Below are positions 10,934-20,355 of a DNA stretch of 64,000 nt, one piece after another. The notes under the pieces are model-generated. The model was not told where the DNA came from. It saw only the letters and a list, made by a program, of their open reading frames with translations, and made no database searches. This DNA is from Cryptomeria japonica (Eukaryota; Streptophyta; Pinopsida; Cupressales; Cupressaceae): the NCBI RefSeq assembly GCF_030272615.1, contig NC_081409.1:247358002-247422001 (forward strand), read 5' to 3'. Each line of letters begins with the position of its first letter. Position 1 is the stretch's first letter. The translations under genes and the position numbers were made by a program.

Positions 10934-12169
10934 ATGATGCATTCATCTCATAGATGTGATAATGGGTTAGCTTCCCTTGTTTCAATTTTTCCTTCTCCTA
11001 AAGAACCTCCCCCCGTCTATAACAACATTTTAGTGCCTAAAAGATTTGCTATCAATCCCTTTGAGACTCTCCCATGCTCTAAGCATGAAGACTTTGAGAG
11101 TGATCTTGACAATTCTCCTAAAATGTGCCCTTCCTATTTAGCTATCCTAGAGGAAGAGAATGATATCATAAACACCTTTCTTAATGTTACTTCACCTTCC
11201 CTACATGATACCTCTCTAAGTGAAAAGGTATTGATGGACATTGACTTATTTTCTCCTAAAGTTGGTCCTTCCAATGGGGGCATGTTAGTGCAACAAGAGG
11301 TTATGAACACTTCTTTCAAAGATCTCCTTCCTAAGCATGAATCTTTGGAGAAATATGTTCATGTTCCTCCTAAAAAACACTCCCTTCATGAGGATCCTTT
11401 TGTGCAAGAAGATGACATTATCCCTACATTTCCTAGTGATGGCATTTCCTTTTCCAACAAAATTCCCACTAGAGATGATGAGTTAATGATAAATGCTTAC
11501 CCTTCTCCTAAAGTTTGTCTTACCCATAAGCATCCCTTAGAGAAAGAAGATGAAATAATAAGCAATTTCCTTAATTCTCTCTCCCCTAAAGATCATATTG
11601 AACATATTTTGAGTAAAGAGGATGAGTTTAACACATCTATTGATCCTCTCCCTCCTAAAGATGAGGAATTAATAAACAATGTTATCCCCTCTCCCGAAAT
11701 TGACAATACTTCAAACATTCCTTTTAACCACCTCACTATTTGGGATGAACCATTAGAAGAAGGTGTAGATTATTCTCTTCCCCATGAGAGAACCCTAGCC
11801 AAATGGGATGAAACCAAGATTGAAAACTCCCTTGGTAGTTTCTCACCTTCCTTGAATCTCAATTATTCTCCCTCTCCTCAACTTGGTTCTACTCATAAGG
11901 AAACCCTAGTTCAAGGCAAGATGGTTAACATCTCTTTCAAATATCTCCCTCTCAAGAGTGAGACTTTAGAGAGTAATGTAGATCCTTTGATGATAAGGGA
12001 TGATATGACCTTTCCTAGTATTACTCTACCTACTAGAACATCAATGCCTACCCCTTGTCTCTCTCCTAAAATTGATTTAATCCATGATGAGATTTTAGAG
12101 CAAGAGAAGACTATCATAATTCTTCCAACACTTTTGTTCATTCCTCTAAACCATCCTCAATCAATTTGA
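10934..12169 (+). CDS. Low-complexity 411-aa protein of the gypsy-type element
   Basis: An intact frame from ATG 10934. The protein is rich in Ser, Pro, Asp, Glu and Leu, and repeats short Ser-Pro-Lys and acidic segments roughly every 30-40 residues (for example Leu-Ser-Pro-Lys and Glu-Asp-Glu-Ile). No zinc knuckle, transmembrane segment or catalytic motif is seen. It occupies the place of gag, before the protease, so a structural role is possible, but I do not recognise a gag fold. It overlaps the next frame by four bases in a -1 relation (stop at 12167-12169), so the two may have been one polyprotein or may be joined by frameshifting. Confidence 0.6.
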   Translation: MMHSSHRCDNGLASLVSIFPSPKEPPPVYNNILVPKRFAINPFETLPCSKHEDFESDLDNSPKMCPSYLAILEEENDIINTFLNVTSPSLHDTSLSEKVLMDIDLFSPKVGPSNGGMLVQQEVMNTSFKDLLPKHESLEKYVHVPPKKHSLHEDPFVQEDDIIPTFPSDGISFSNKIPTRDDELMINAYPSPKVCLTHKHPLEKEDEIISNFLNSLSPKDHIEHILSKEDEFNTSIDPLPPKDEELINNVIPSPEIDNTSNIPFNHLTIWDEPLEEGVDYSLPHERTLAKWDETKIENSLGSFSPSLNLNYSPSPQLGSTHKETLVQGKMVNISFKYLPLKSETLESNVDPLMIRDDMTFPSITLPTRTSMPTPCLSPKIDLIHDEILEQEKTIIILPTLLFIPLNHPQSI

Positions 12170-13455
12170 TACATGTGAATGAAACACCTAACAAACCTCT
12201 CTTCACTGCCCAAGGTGCTTGTCCTTCTCAAAATTCTCAACCTTTAAATAAGCCTATCTTAGTGGTTCAAGGTGGTTATGCTAATGATTCTTTTTGCACT
12301 CCTAAGAAACCTATTATTACTGTGCAAGGAGGTTATTCTACTAAGAGCCCTTATGAGTATGCTAAGCAACTGACTAGAGAGAGTTATCATGCAGTTGCTC
12401 ATACCTATAACACAAGAAATAATAGGCAACCTAATCCTCCTCCAGTTATCCCAACTTCACTTCCTCCTTCCCAACCTATTCTTCCTCAATCTCCTCGTAT
12501 TTCACAAGTTCTTGGTAAGGAATATGATCTCATAGAACAACTTAAAGCTACCCCTGCTAAGATATCCCTTTGGGATTTGATCCAAACTTCTTCCGCTCAT
12601 CATGGAATGTTACAAGATGCCTTGAAAGACTTGAATGTTCCTCCACCTAATACATCTAGTAATATAGTGTCTTTGGTTAACTCTGTGATGAACCCTAAAG
12701 CTCAAATTGTGTTCACACAAGATGAGTTGCCTACTAGTGAAATTCAACATCAATATGATCCCTTGATGATTGTGGTTATCATAAATGACACTGCTATAAG
12801 ACGAACACTGGTAGATAATGGCTCCGGCCTTAATGTGTGTAGCATTAATCTATTGCATAAGATGAATGTGGATACATCCCTTATTGAGCCTGACTCTTGT
12901 CCCATTCGAGGCTTTGATAATGTGGCTAACTCTTCATTAGGTATTATCACCTTACCCATCACAGTGGGACCTGTTACTTTGCCTACTCCTATCCATGTTA
13001 TTTCGGGAAATCTAACATACAACTTGTTATTAGGGAGACCTTGGATTCACAGTATGCAAGCTGTCCCCTCTACATTGCATAGACAAGTTAAATTTATTTA
13101 TAATAATAAGACATATACCTTGATAGGTGATACTAATTTTCAAGCTTGTTTGCAAACATCTACTTCCAAAGGGAGTTCTTCTAAGCCTTCCTCTTCTAGT
13201 GATGACTCGTTAAACAAGATACCTATGGATGAATCATTACCCTCTGATAATCAAAATTCTTTGGATGAGCCTAAAGTTCCCGAAGAAAATTCTTCTCAAC
13301 TCGAATCTACACATGAGAGGGCTTTTGATCCTGAGAAGGTTCTCGTAGAAGACGATTGGGGATCTCTTGATTTTAATCCCACCTTTGTAGGTGAGTATAG
13401 GGTTCCTCCTAGAGAGCTTAAAGTTAAAAAGAAGGAAGAAACTAGAGATCAATAA
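12166..13455 (+). CDS. Retropepsin-like aspartic protease region, gypsy-type element
   Basis: A 429-codon frame opening at a non-ATG codon (TTG), so it probably continues the previous protein instead of starting afresh. Around residues 215-225 it has Leu-Val-Asp-Asn-Gly-Ser-Gly-Leu-Asn, a retropepsin active site of the Asp-x-Gly-Ser type. About 75 residues later comes Tyr-Asn-Leu-Leu-Leu-Gly-Arg-Pro-Trp-Ile, the flap-side Leu-Gly-Arg motif common in plant Ty3/gypsy proteases. The C-terminal third is Ser-rich. It ends at a TAA (13453-13455), after which the same frame continues at 13471, so that stop is probably a mutation. Confidence 0.75.
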   Translation: MIHVNETPNKPLFTAQGACPSQNSQPLNKPILVVQGGYANDSFCTPKKPIITVQGGYSTKSPYEYAKQLTRESYHAVAHTYNTRNNRQPNPPPVIPTSLPPSQPILPQSPRISQVLGKEYDLIEQLKATPAKISLWDLIQTSSAHHGMLQDALKDLNVPPPNTSSNIVSLVNSVMNPKAQIVFTQDELPTSEIQHQYDPLMIVVIINDTAIRRTLVDNGSGLNVCSINLLHKMNVDTSLIEPDSCPIRGFDNVANSSLGIITLPITVGPVTLPTPIHVISGNLTYNLLLGRPWIHSMQAVPSTLHRQVKFIYNNKTYTLIGDTNFQACLQTSTSKGSSSKPSSSSDDSLNKIPMDESLPSDNQNSLDEPKVPEENSSQLESTHERAFDPEKVLVEDDWGSLDFNPTFVGEYRVPPRELKVKKKEETRDQ

Positions 13456-13470
13456 GTTTTACCTGAACCT

Positions 13471-14106
13471 ATGAGCAATAATCTTGTGGCCGCTTCTCAA
13501 ACTGCTTCTCCTCACACCTCTAATTCTGAAGAATTTGATTCTTTGTCTTATGAAAAATCACCTTCTCTTTCTGAAATGGCTAATCGTTATGGTCGTGGTT
13601 TTCATATTTTGGCTAAGAGTGGCTATAGTGGAAATGGTTGTGGCACAAATGAACAAGGAGTCAAAGTTCCTTTAGAACATAACATGCATGAATATTCATT
13701 TGGACTTGGATATAATCTTTCTAAGCCCACCAAAGCATCTAAAAGACCATCTCTCAATGTGAATGCTATATTTAGTAGTGATGATGATCTCACTTTAACT
13801 AAATCATCTTCTACTTCTATCAACTCTCATTCCCCTCATAAGGAAATCTTGGCAATGAACAAATCTCTTTATGAATCCCCTCAAATTTCTAAATCCACTT
13901 ATGAATATTTATCTCCTATTCATCATAAAGTCCTTTCCTCCAGGGATAAGGCTCTAATAAATTACACTCATCTTTCTTCTAAGATTTCTCATAACTTTCC
14001 TTCTTCAATTTTTATCACTTTATACATGTTTTTGATCTCACTTATAGTTGAGCATTCAGCATGTCATATTCAAATACCTCATTCAATCTATCATGTCTTT
14101 AAATAA
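13471..14106 (+). CDS. G-patch domain region, gypsy-type element
   Basis: A 211-codon frame in phase with the protease frame. Residues 35-65 read Arg-Gly-Phe-His-Ile-Leu ... Gly-Tyr-Ser-Gly-Asn-Gly-Cys-Gly-Thr-Asn-Glu-Gln-Gly-Val, the Gly-rich pattern of a G-patch, a nucleic-acid or helicase-binding motif found after protease in some plant gypsy polyproteins and betaretroviruses. The rest is Ser-rich and ends with a hydrophobic tail that looks out of frame. In autonomous relatives reverse transcriptase would follow; here none does. Confidence 0.7.
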   Translation: MSNNLVAASQTASPHTSNSEEFDSLSYEKSPSLSEMANRYGRGFHILAKSGYSGNGCGTNEQGVKVPLEHNMHEYSFGLGYNLSKPTKASKRPSLNVNAIFSSDDDLTLTKSSSTSINSHSPHKEILAMNKSLYESPQISKSTYEYLSPIHHKVLSSRDKALINYTHLSSKISHNFPSSIFITLYMFLISLIVEHSACHIQIPHSIYHVFK

Positions 14107-15965
14107 CAGTAATGGCTATTATGTTGCTCATCATTATGTGACATTGGTAGCTCATTTACTGGGGGCTCATTGTCATTCATGATGGTACAATTTCAAGTGC
14201 AATCATATTTTTGAAGCAACATAATAGCCTAATTTTCTTGTTCCTATGGGGACAAGAGTGATTTCATACATCTCTTCTCTTTATGATTAAAATTTCCCTT
14301 TGGGGTAATAGTGTGGAAATATTGGTCATCTTTTCTTTAGAATCCTCTTTTCCTAGATATGGGAGAAGATGTGTATCCTCTTTCTTATCCTACCCACTTC
14401 TTGTGAGAAGCATTTTACATACACTAATGTCTTGCTTGCATGAACTCATATGAGTATGTGGTACATTTTGCTTATGTCTAAATCTCTCCCTAGAAGATTG
14501 TGTAAGTCATTCTAATTGTCCTTATCCTTGGGAGGCAATGATCTTTCCTTATTTTTATCTAAGGATCCACTTTTTCCTATTTCGTGGATGGTGTGAACTT
14601 TATTACTTGATGTTATTCCTTGTATGCATTTGTTGTTGTTTGTTCAAGGATTCTCTCTTACAAGAGGTGTAAGTCCTTGACTACAACCTCTTTTGCACTT
14701 GGTAAAATACATCCATAATGAATTCACTCTCCCAATTGGGTTAAAAAGAGCATCATCCTTCATTAAGAATCACTTTCACCTCGCAAAAGAAGGAAGTATT
14801 GCATTCTTATTCTCTTCTTTGTATTATTCTAGAAGATGTTATATTTGTCTAAGACAATTCCTCTCGAGGATAGGTGTCTTTTGTACAAAGATCTCTTCTC
14901 CTCTAAGGATCTCCTTTACACATATTACAAGATATCCCTTTTCAATTATCTTATCCTTGCTTAAAGAGTGCAAAACTCTCTTGCTTGGATTTATGACATT
15001 GTTGCATTTTTGGGGTATCCTCTTTTGTGATGAAGGTAGGTATCCTTGTTCTACTTTTCTTATGACATAAACATTACACTTTTTGAGCAATGGGTCATTC
15101 TCGGAACCAGAGCACAGACTCTTAGAGCGAGATGTCTCCATTTTTCTTTTATGCAAGGTGATTATTCTCGGAACCAGAGCACAGACTCTTAGAGTGAGAT
15201 GTCACACTTTTGTACTATACATATACAGGTTGTAGCATACTCGGGCATAGACTCCTATGAGGTGCTTCTAACCTCACTTACACACACATGCATGAGGTTG
15301 AGTGGAACTAGCGGCATAAGGCTAGACTTTCTCACTCTCCTCCCTTACATGGATCACCTAGACAAACTCTAGGGGCTAGTTTTCCATGTCCTTTTCCCAT
15401 GGATCACCTAGACAAGATCTAGGGGCGAGAAGTCCATGTTTTCTCTCTCACTATTCCTCTCATGGATCACCAATGTGTGTATTCATGCTTTTTTTTTCCT
15501 TTCTTCTCTTTGCATTTTGTTTCCATTTACATCCTTCATCTTGTGTTAGAGAACTCTCAAATCCTGACACTCTTTGTTGTGTTGGAATTGAGATTTAGTC
15601 CTCTTTCTTACCAAATGATTCTCCATTAGTTTTTGATCTCATATCAAATCTTCTTGTGAGCATTTGTCATCAATATTCTTTAACAATTCGAAGTGGTAAA
15701 CATGATACCCTGTTTCAACTCACTAAAATTAGCAAGCGGAAATAGGGGGGGCTTATAGCTACCCTCAAATTTTCATCACCTTCCTTAGTAAGCATTAGGT
15801 GATTTTGTGATCTAACGTGTGCTTTGTAGGGTGCGGTTCCTAACTATGTACTGCAGATACCGCTGGGGGCTTCGTTCGATAGACTTATGGATATATCCTT
15901 TTTCAAATAATGTTTACTTTTCTGTACTTTAGCTTGCATATGCACGTAGTGTTCATATGACCGCT
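14107..15965. other. Non-coding 3' interior of the gypsy-type element
   Basis: No reverse transcriptase or integrase motif is seen on either strand. Two short direct repeats stand out: a TCGGAACCAGAGCACAGACT unit at about 15101 and 15166, and a CATGGATCACCTAGACAA unit at about 15350 and 15398 with a partial third at about 15460. The sequence is pyrimidine-rich on this strand. Confidence 0.6.
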
Positions 15966-15980
15966 AAAGTGGGGGCTAAA
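15966..15980 (+). promoter_or_regulatory. Polypurine tract of the gypsy-type element
   Basis: AAAGTGGGGGCTAAA directly precedes the 3' LTR at 15981. Confidence 0.75.
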
Positions 15981-17662
15981 TGTAGTGTCGTAAATTGTAC
16001 GCACTTGCTAAAGCAGTACAATTTCACACCTAGTTTAGCACCCGCCTTGGCGCATTTTGCATTTTGCATTGCATTTCCCCTTTAGCACTTAATTAATCAA
16101 ATTAATTAGGTCTAAGGTCCTATTTCATCATCTTCCACATTATAAAGTTGGGCCCTTTCTTTAAGGTGTGCCCCATTCATTTTATTCTTCCAATACATCA
16201 TTTAATCAAAAACCGTAATTAGGTCCTATTTTGAACTTGGGGGCTTGATTTCGGGGGTCAAAACATCTCGAAATCAGCTGTACCTTCAAGATTCTCTCTA
16301 AAATCATCATATCCGACGGCCCTGAAAATTTGGTGAAAAGTTGTCAGGACCATGGCGCCCGGAGAGGACCATGGCGCCCGGAGTGCACATGGTCCCGGAC
16401 ATTTTTCCTAAAATTTTAGGAGCGCAATCCAATCATAAAATAAAGCTTAAACCCAAGAAATTGGCAGGAGATTCAATCTCTAGGTTGGCCAAAAGTTGAA
16501 ATTAAGACCTAGGGTTTCATATATAAGAGCTCTCTTTCTTCATTTGAAAGGATCCAGATTTTTGGTTTCAAGGGCCTTCTATGCAGTGAAAGATTAGATC
16601 TTTGAAGACTTCAGCAACATTCAACATCCATCCATCAAGAATTCATCAAATTCATTCATCCATTTAGGGCTTTGAAGACATTGAAGAGCAATAAGGGATC
16701 ACCAACTGAAGATTGGCTTGTACCCCTCCCTTGGGGTTGGGTATGATTTCATGTTGTTTTCATGTCTTTGCATAAGCCTCATTATATCATTTGTATTCAT
16801 GCTTTAGATCACTTTGCATCTTGATTTGGAGCATTTACATTATCATTTACAAGCAATTAGGGTTTACTTTCTAGGTTGTTCTAGTTTGCTTACTTGCATT
16901 TTAGGATCTTGCACACACACAAGGTCTGCACACACACTACTTTTACAATACAACTTGGCTATTCGTGGAGGTGGGAATCACCAAAGTGGGGGTTTGACTA
17001 AGGCAAAACCCTATATAGCCGCCCACCATACCTTTTCATATATAAGTGCAGGTTTCGGGATTCGGACGACGCCGCAAGTTGCAGATCCGACGGAAGCAGA
17101 CGAAGACTGAACTTCACACCAAATTGCAGAGCAAAAGACCAGGACAGGGGCAGGGGGCACCCTGGTCCTACCAAGACAGGGGCGCTGGGCACCCTAGTCC
17201 TTGGGACAGGGGCGCTGGGCGCCCTGGTCCTTCTGTCAGACAGCAATTTTTCAGCATTTTTGACAGCTTTTCAGGTTGCAAAACAACAGTTTCAGGGGTA
17301 GAATCAGGACGGTGGCACCCACGCCCCTGTCCCGAACATTTTCACTCATATTTTAACACCAGGTATGCATTTACATTCTTGTCTTGTCCTTGTGTTTATA
17401 GCTTTCCATTATTTAAGTTCAATTCTACAAATCTTGTTATTAGTTCATACTTGCACTTTGGGGTTTGGGATTGAACTTGCATCATTTTATCTTTCAATTA
17501 CAACAAAGGAATAGAAATCCTAATAGGTAGCCCGTGGCTCTCTCTTCCACAAAAAGAAGTAGCCAATTGTGTGATACCTCTAGGCTCTTTTGTATTCCAC
17601 AAATGTGTGATTGAAAGTGAGATTAGGGCATGTTTGCTTAGTGTCACTTTTTCCCCCACACA
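15981..17662 (+). repeat. 3' LTR of the gypsy-type element
   Basis: It starts TGTAGTGTCG and ends CCCACACA, aligning end to end with 8915-10595. The TATA box (16520-16527) and the GC-rich triple unit (about 17148-17233) are conserved. Differences are mainly transitions. Confidence 0.93.
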
Positions 17663-18158
17663 CAACCCTTATTGCATAGGCTGACAATAGGGATCTCAAG
17701 ACTTTGCTTACCACAGTGGAATCTTTTATTTTAACACCTGCACTCTTGATATCTCCAACAACGGTTTTGATTCTTATTCCATACTGTTGAATGGTCTCAC
17801 CTTCAACCATCTGCATATCTTCAAACTTCCCTCTAAGGCTTTCTTCCTTAGCTTGTTTTACATGCTCATCACCGCCATAGATATTTTCAAGAGTATCCCA
17901 TACCTCTATGGGATTTACCTTATCCCGAACATCAATAAACTCAATGTTAGATAAACTACTAATTAGGGCTTCCATAACTTGCCCATTCTTCTGCATCTCT
18001 CTCTTTTGGTCATCAGTGAGAGTACCGGTAGGAGCAACATAGGCAATCTCAACATAGCTCCAGTGTTGAGCACCCATGCTTCTGATGTATATCTTCATTC
18101 TGTCTTTCCATATACTAAAATTTTCTTTGTTAAACTTTGGACCTTCCCTCTTCATCAT
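17663..18158 (-). pseudogene. Copia gag, N-terminal half
   Basis: Starting at ATG 18158 the frame has Phe-Lys/Asn-Lys-Glu-Asn-Phe-Ser-Ile-Trp-Lys near residue 15 and the Val-Trp-Asp-Thr-Leu-Glu-Asn-Ile-Tyr-Gly-Gly and Leu-Arg-Gly-Lys-Phe-Glu-Asp-Met-Gln-Met motifs of the copia gag family (UBN2/DUF4219 type). It runs into the gypsy LTR at 17662; the native frame resumes at 8914. Confidence 0.9.
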
Positions 18159-18214
18159 TAGACTGGGATCTTTACCTCAAGTGGTTAAGCTTATAGCAAG
18201 AGGACTTGGAGGAC

Positions 18215-18227
18215 GCTCTGATACCGA
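18215..18227 (-). promoter_or_regulatory. Primer binding site of the copia element
   Basis: On the minus strand TCGGTATCAGAGC follows the 5' LTR by one base. It differs at one position from TGGTATCAGAGC, the plant initiator-Met primer site. Confidence 0.85.
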
Positions 18228-18228
18228 T

Positions 18229-19745
18229 TGATAGCTCAATGATGAACAGATAGTACTAACCTGGTACTGAGAGGGGGGGGTGAATCAGTACAGACGAAAA
18301 TATAGTCCTAAACTGGTTTGACAACAGACACTTCAAATGACTGGCAAATAGTGACACTGGTTTGAAACAGAGTGCCACCGATAAAGCTAAGTATGACTGA
18401 GACAAGCATTAACTGGTTACTCACTTAGCTTTTCACTTAACTCAAGACTACACTACCATTTCACCCTTATGCATAAATAGGTAATCTATCATCAGATCAT
18501 AATAATAGCTAGTTCAACATGTTTTATTGACAGGCATAAAACACAGAACCATCATATGCTTGACAGACAATAGCAAAGAATCACACATGACACACATATT
18601 TTTCATGTGGAAACCCAACTGGGAAAAACCACGGTGGGGATGAATACCCACAAGCTATTTTTGAACTCTTTAAAAGTCTTCTCTGTTAGGAGCCTTGTCC
18701 TATTAGAGACATTACAATAGGTTCTACTAGGAACCGATCCTATTAGGGATCACCCGGTTAAGGGATGGCTAGAATACCCAGTTAAGGGTTAAACTCTATT
18801 AAAGGTTACCTTGTTAGAGGATTTCAAGAACTCAATAGCTAAAGGATTTCAAACTCAATAGCTTTGAATTACCCTGTTAAAGGATTTACAACAAGCCGGT
18901 TAAGGCTACCCTATTAAGGGATTTTCCAACTATTGAGGTGGTTAGAGATCAACAGGTATTACAATGATCTGGTAACAACAGTCAATGCCAATGCAGATCC
19001 ACTCAAGCTCCTCCTCACTTTCTGCACTTACACTCTACAGGTATCACTTCTCTCCTTTTGGTTTGGCAAGAATCATGTATCCCTTCTCTTGGATACACAA
19101 GCACAACTTTTGCCAACAACCTCAGAAAGAGACACAACATTGACCTTATAAGAAAATAGATAGGTTGGTAGCATAAACCCTAAACCCTAGACCTGTTAGG
19201 TTAAGGAATTCAAATGGTTCAATCCTGACTATTGAGAACACCACATTAAATGTAACAGTTCTTGATCCAATCTCAAGACATTCTCCATCGTCCATTTCCA
19301 CTGATTTTATGGCGGCTGATAACCCATCACATGTTATCACCATTTTACAGACTTCTCACATTCTTGAGGTAGATAGGAATAATCTCCTTCATGCAAGATC
19401 CTTTACATGCACAAGGATTACACGGCAACATGATCTATTCTTTGTTACCATGCTAACTCATCACACGAGGTCACCAGTTGAGCCACATAGGCTTGAAGCA
19501 CTTAAACCGAAAACCTTGAAGTTGAGACTACCAACCAGTAGTCATACAATACTTCCATGTGTCGGTTCTCATAACTATATGCTGGTTCATCATGAACAAA
19601 CACACCACTTCACTTTGGCACAAATGCCGATTCACAATGTTCTACCAGTTATCTGATATGCTAGTTCTCACTTCTTCAGCATATTGACATCAATGACAAC
19701 ATACAATGTCATTATGTCCTCATACCGGTTCACAAAATGCCAACA
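18229..19745 (-). repeat. 5' LTR of the copia element
   Basis: Read on the minus strand it begins TGTTGGCATT and ends GAGCTATCA. It matches 3260-4790, with more differences than the gypsy LTR pair shows, consistent with the copia insertion being older. Confidence 0.92.
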
Positions 19746-19850
19746 ACTTTGACGTAGCGTAACTCGAAGACCGTGGCACTTATGGACAATCCATTTGAAC
19801 CTATGGGGTCATATTTTCGCTGCCTACCAAAATCCTATCTTGGATTCGGA
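19746..19850. repeat. Remainder of the interrupted 350-bp tandem repeat unit
   Basis: It begins with the second ACTTT and continues GACGTAGCGTAACTCG and GAACCTATGGGGT (19797) as in the array at 1560-3259. Similarity is lost after about 19850. Confidence 0.85.
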
Positions 19851-20355
19851 CTATTCCTACTAGCCCTTGAAATCAGGTAATTCAATAATAACTCAAAACT
19901 TTCCCAAAACATTTGGAAAAAAAAATTGCATATTCATATTCAAAATTTGCAAATCAGCCCCATGGACACTTTCACATATAAAATTTGGCATCTTATATAA
20001 ACTATCAAGCTGATTACTATCTATATTTACAAACTTTTGCATCTAAATATGCAAATTACAACTTGTTGTTGTTTTTTTATACAAAACTTAGCATCTAGAT
20101 ATGCACATTACAACTCATTGTTGTTTTTTAATACAAAATTTAGCATCTAGATATGCACATTACAACTCATTGATGTTTTTAGATACAAAATTTGGCATCT
20201 ACATATGCACATTATAGCTCATATACATGTTACAACTCATATGCATGTAGAGCACATCCAAAAAAGCGAAGTTACAACGTTTCGCAAAAGATATATACAA
20301 AATTGTCAAAAATTTTCTACCATATTGTAGAATTATTCTTCTAGATGGCCCAAAA
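19851..20355. repeat. AT-rich spacer with 63-bp tandem repeats
   Basis: At about 20033-20222 a unit of about 63 bp recurs four times with drift: an ACAAAATTTAGCATCTAGAT phrase, then TATGCACATTACAACTCATTG and a TGTTTTT run. No gene is seen. It lies just beyond the 3' end of the minus-strand gene at 20356. Confidence 0.7.

Larger units (their letters stand above)
8915..17662 (+). mobile_element. Ty3/gypsy-type LTR element without visible RT or integrase (nested)
   Basis: LTRs lie at 8915-10595 and 15981-17662 (1681 and 1682 bp, differing by only a few percent by eye), with TSD CAACC, a polypurine tract at 15966-15980 and a primer-site candidate at 10599. The interior codes for a low-complexity protein, a retropepsin-like domain and a G-patch domain, then has about 1.9 kb with no long frame before the 3' LTR. 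No reverse transcriptase, RNase H or integrase motif was found on either strand, so movement would need enzymes supplied by another element. The LTR structure, protease type and G-patch point to Ty3/gypsy, not copia. Confidence 0.88.
3260..19745 (-). mobile_element. Ty1/copia LTR retrotransposon, decayed, with nested gypsy insertion
   Basis: The element lies on the minus strand, with two LTRs (3260-4790 and 18229-19745), a primer site matching the initiator-Met type (18215-18227), a polypurine tract (4791-4803) and TSD ACTTT. Reading leftward from 18158 the order is gag, zinc knuckle, protease, integrase, reverse transcriptase, RNase H. Integrase before reverse transcriptase is the copia order. 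Stops and frameshifts break every domain, so it cannot make an intact polyprotein. Without the nested element (8915-17662) its length is about 7.7 kb. Confidence 0.93.

Noticed and set aside
13471-14106. G-patch frame as a host gene
   Set aside because: It is in phase with the protease frame and lies between LTRs of one element, so it belongs to the retrotransposon polyprotein.
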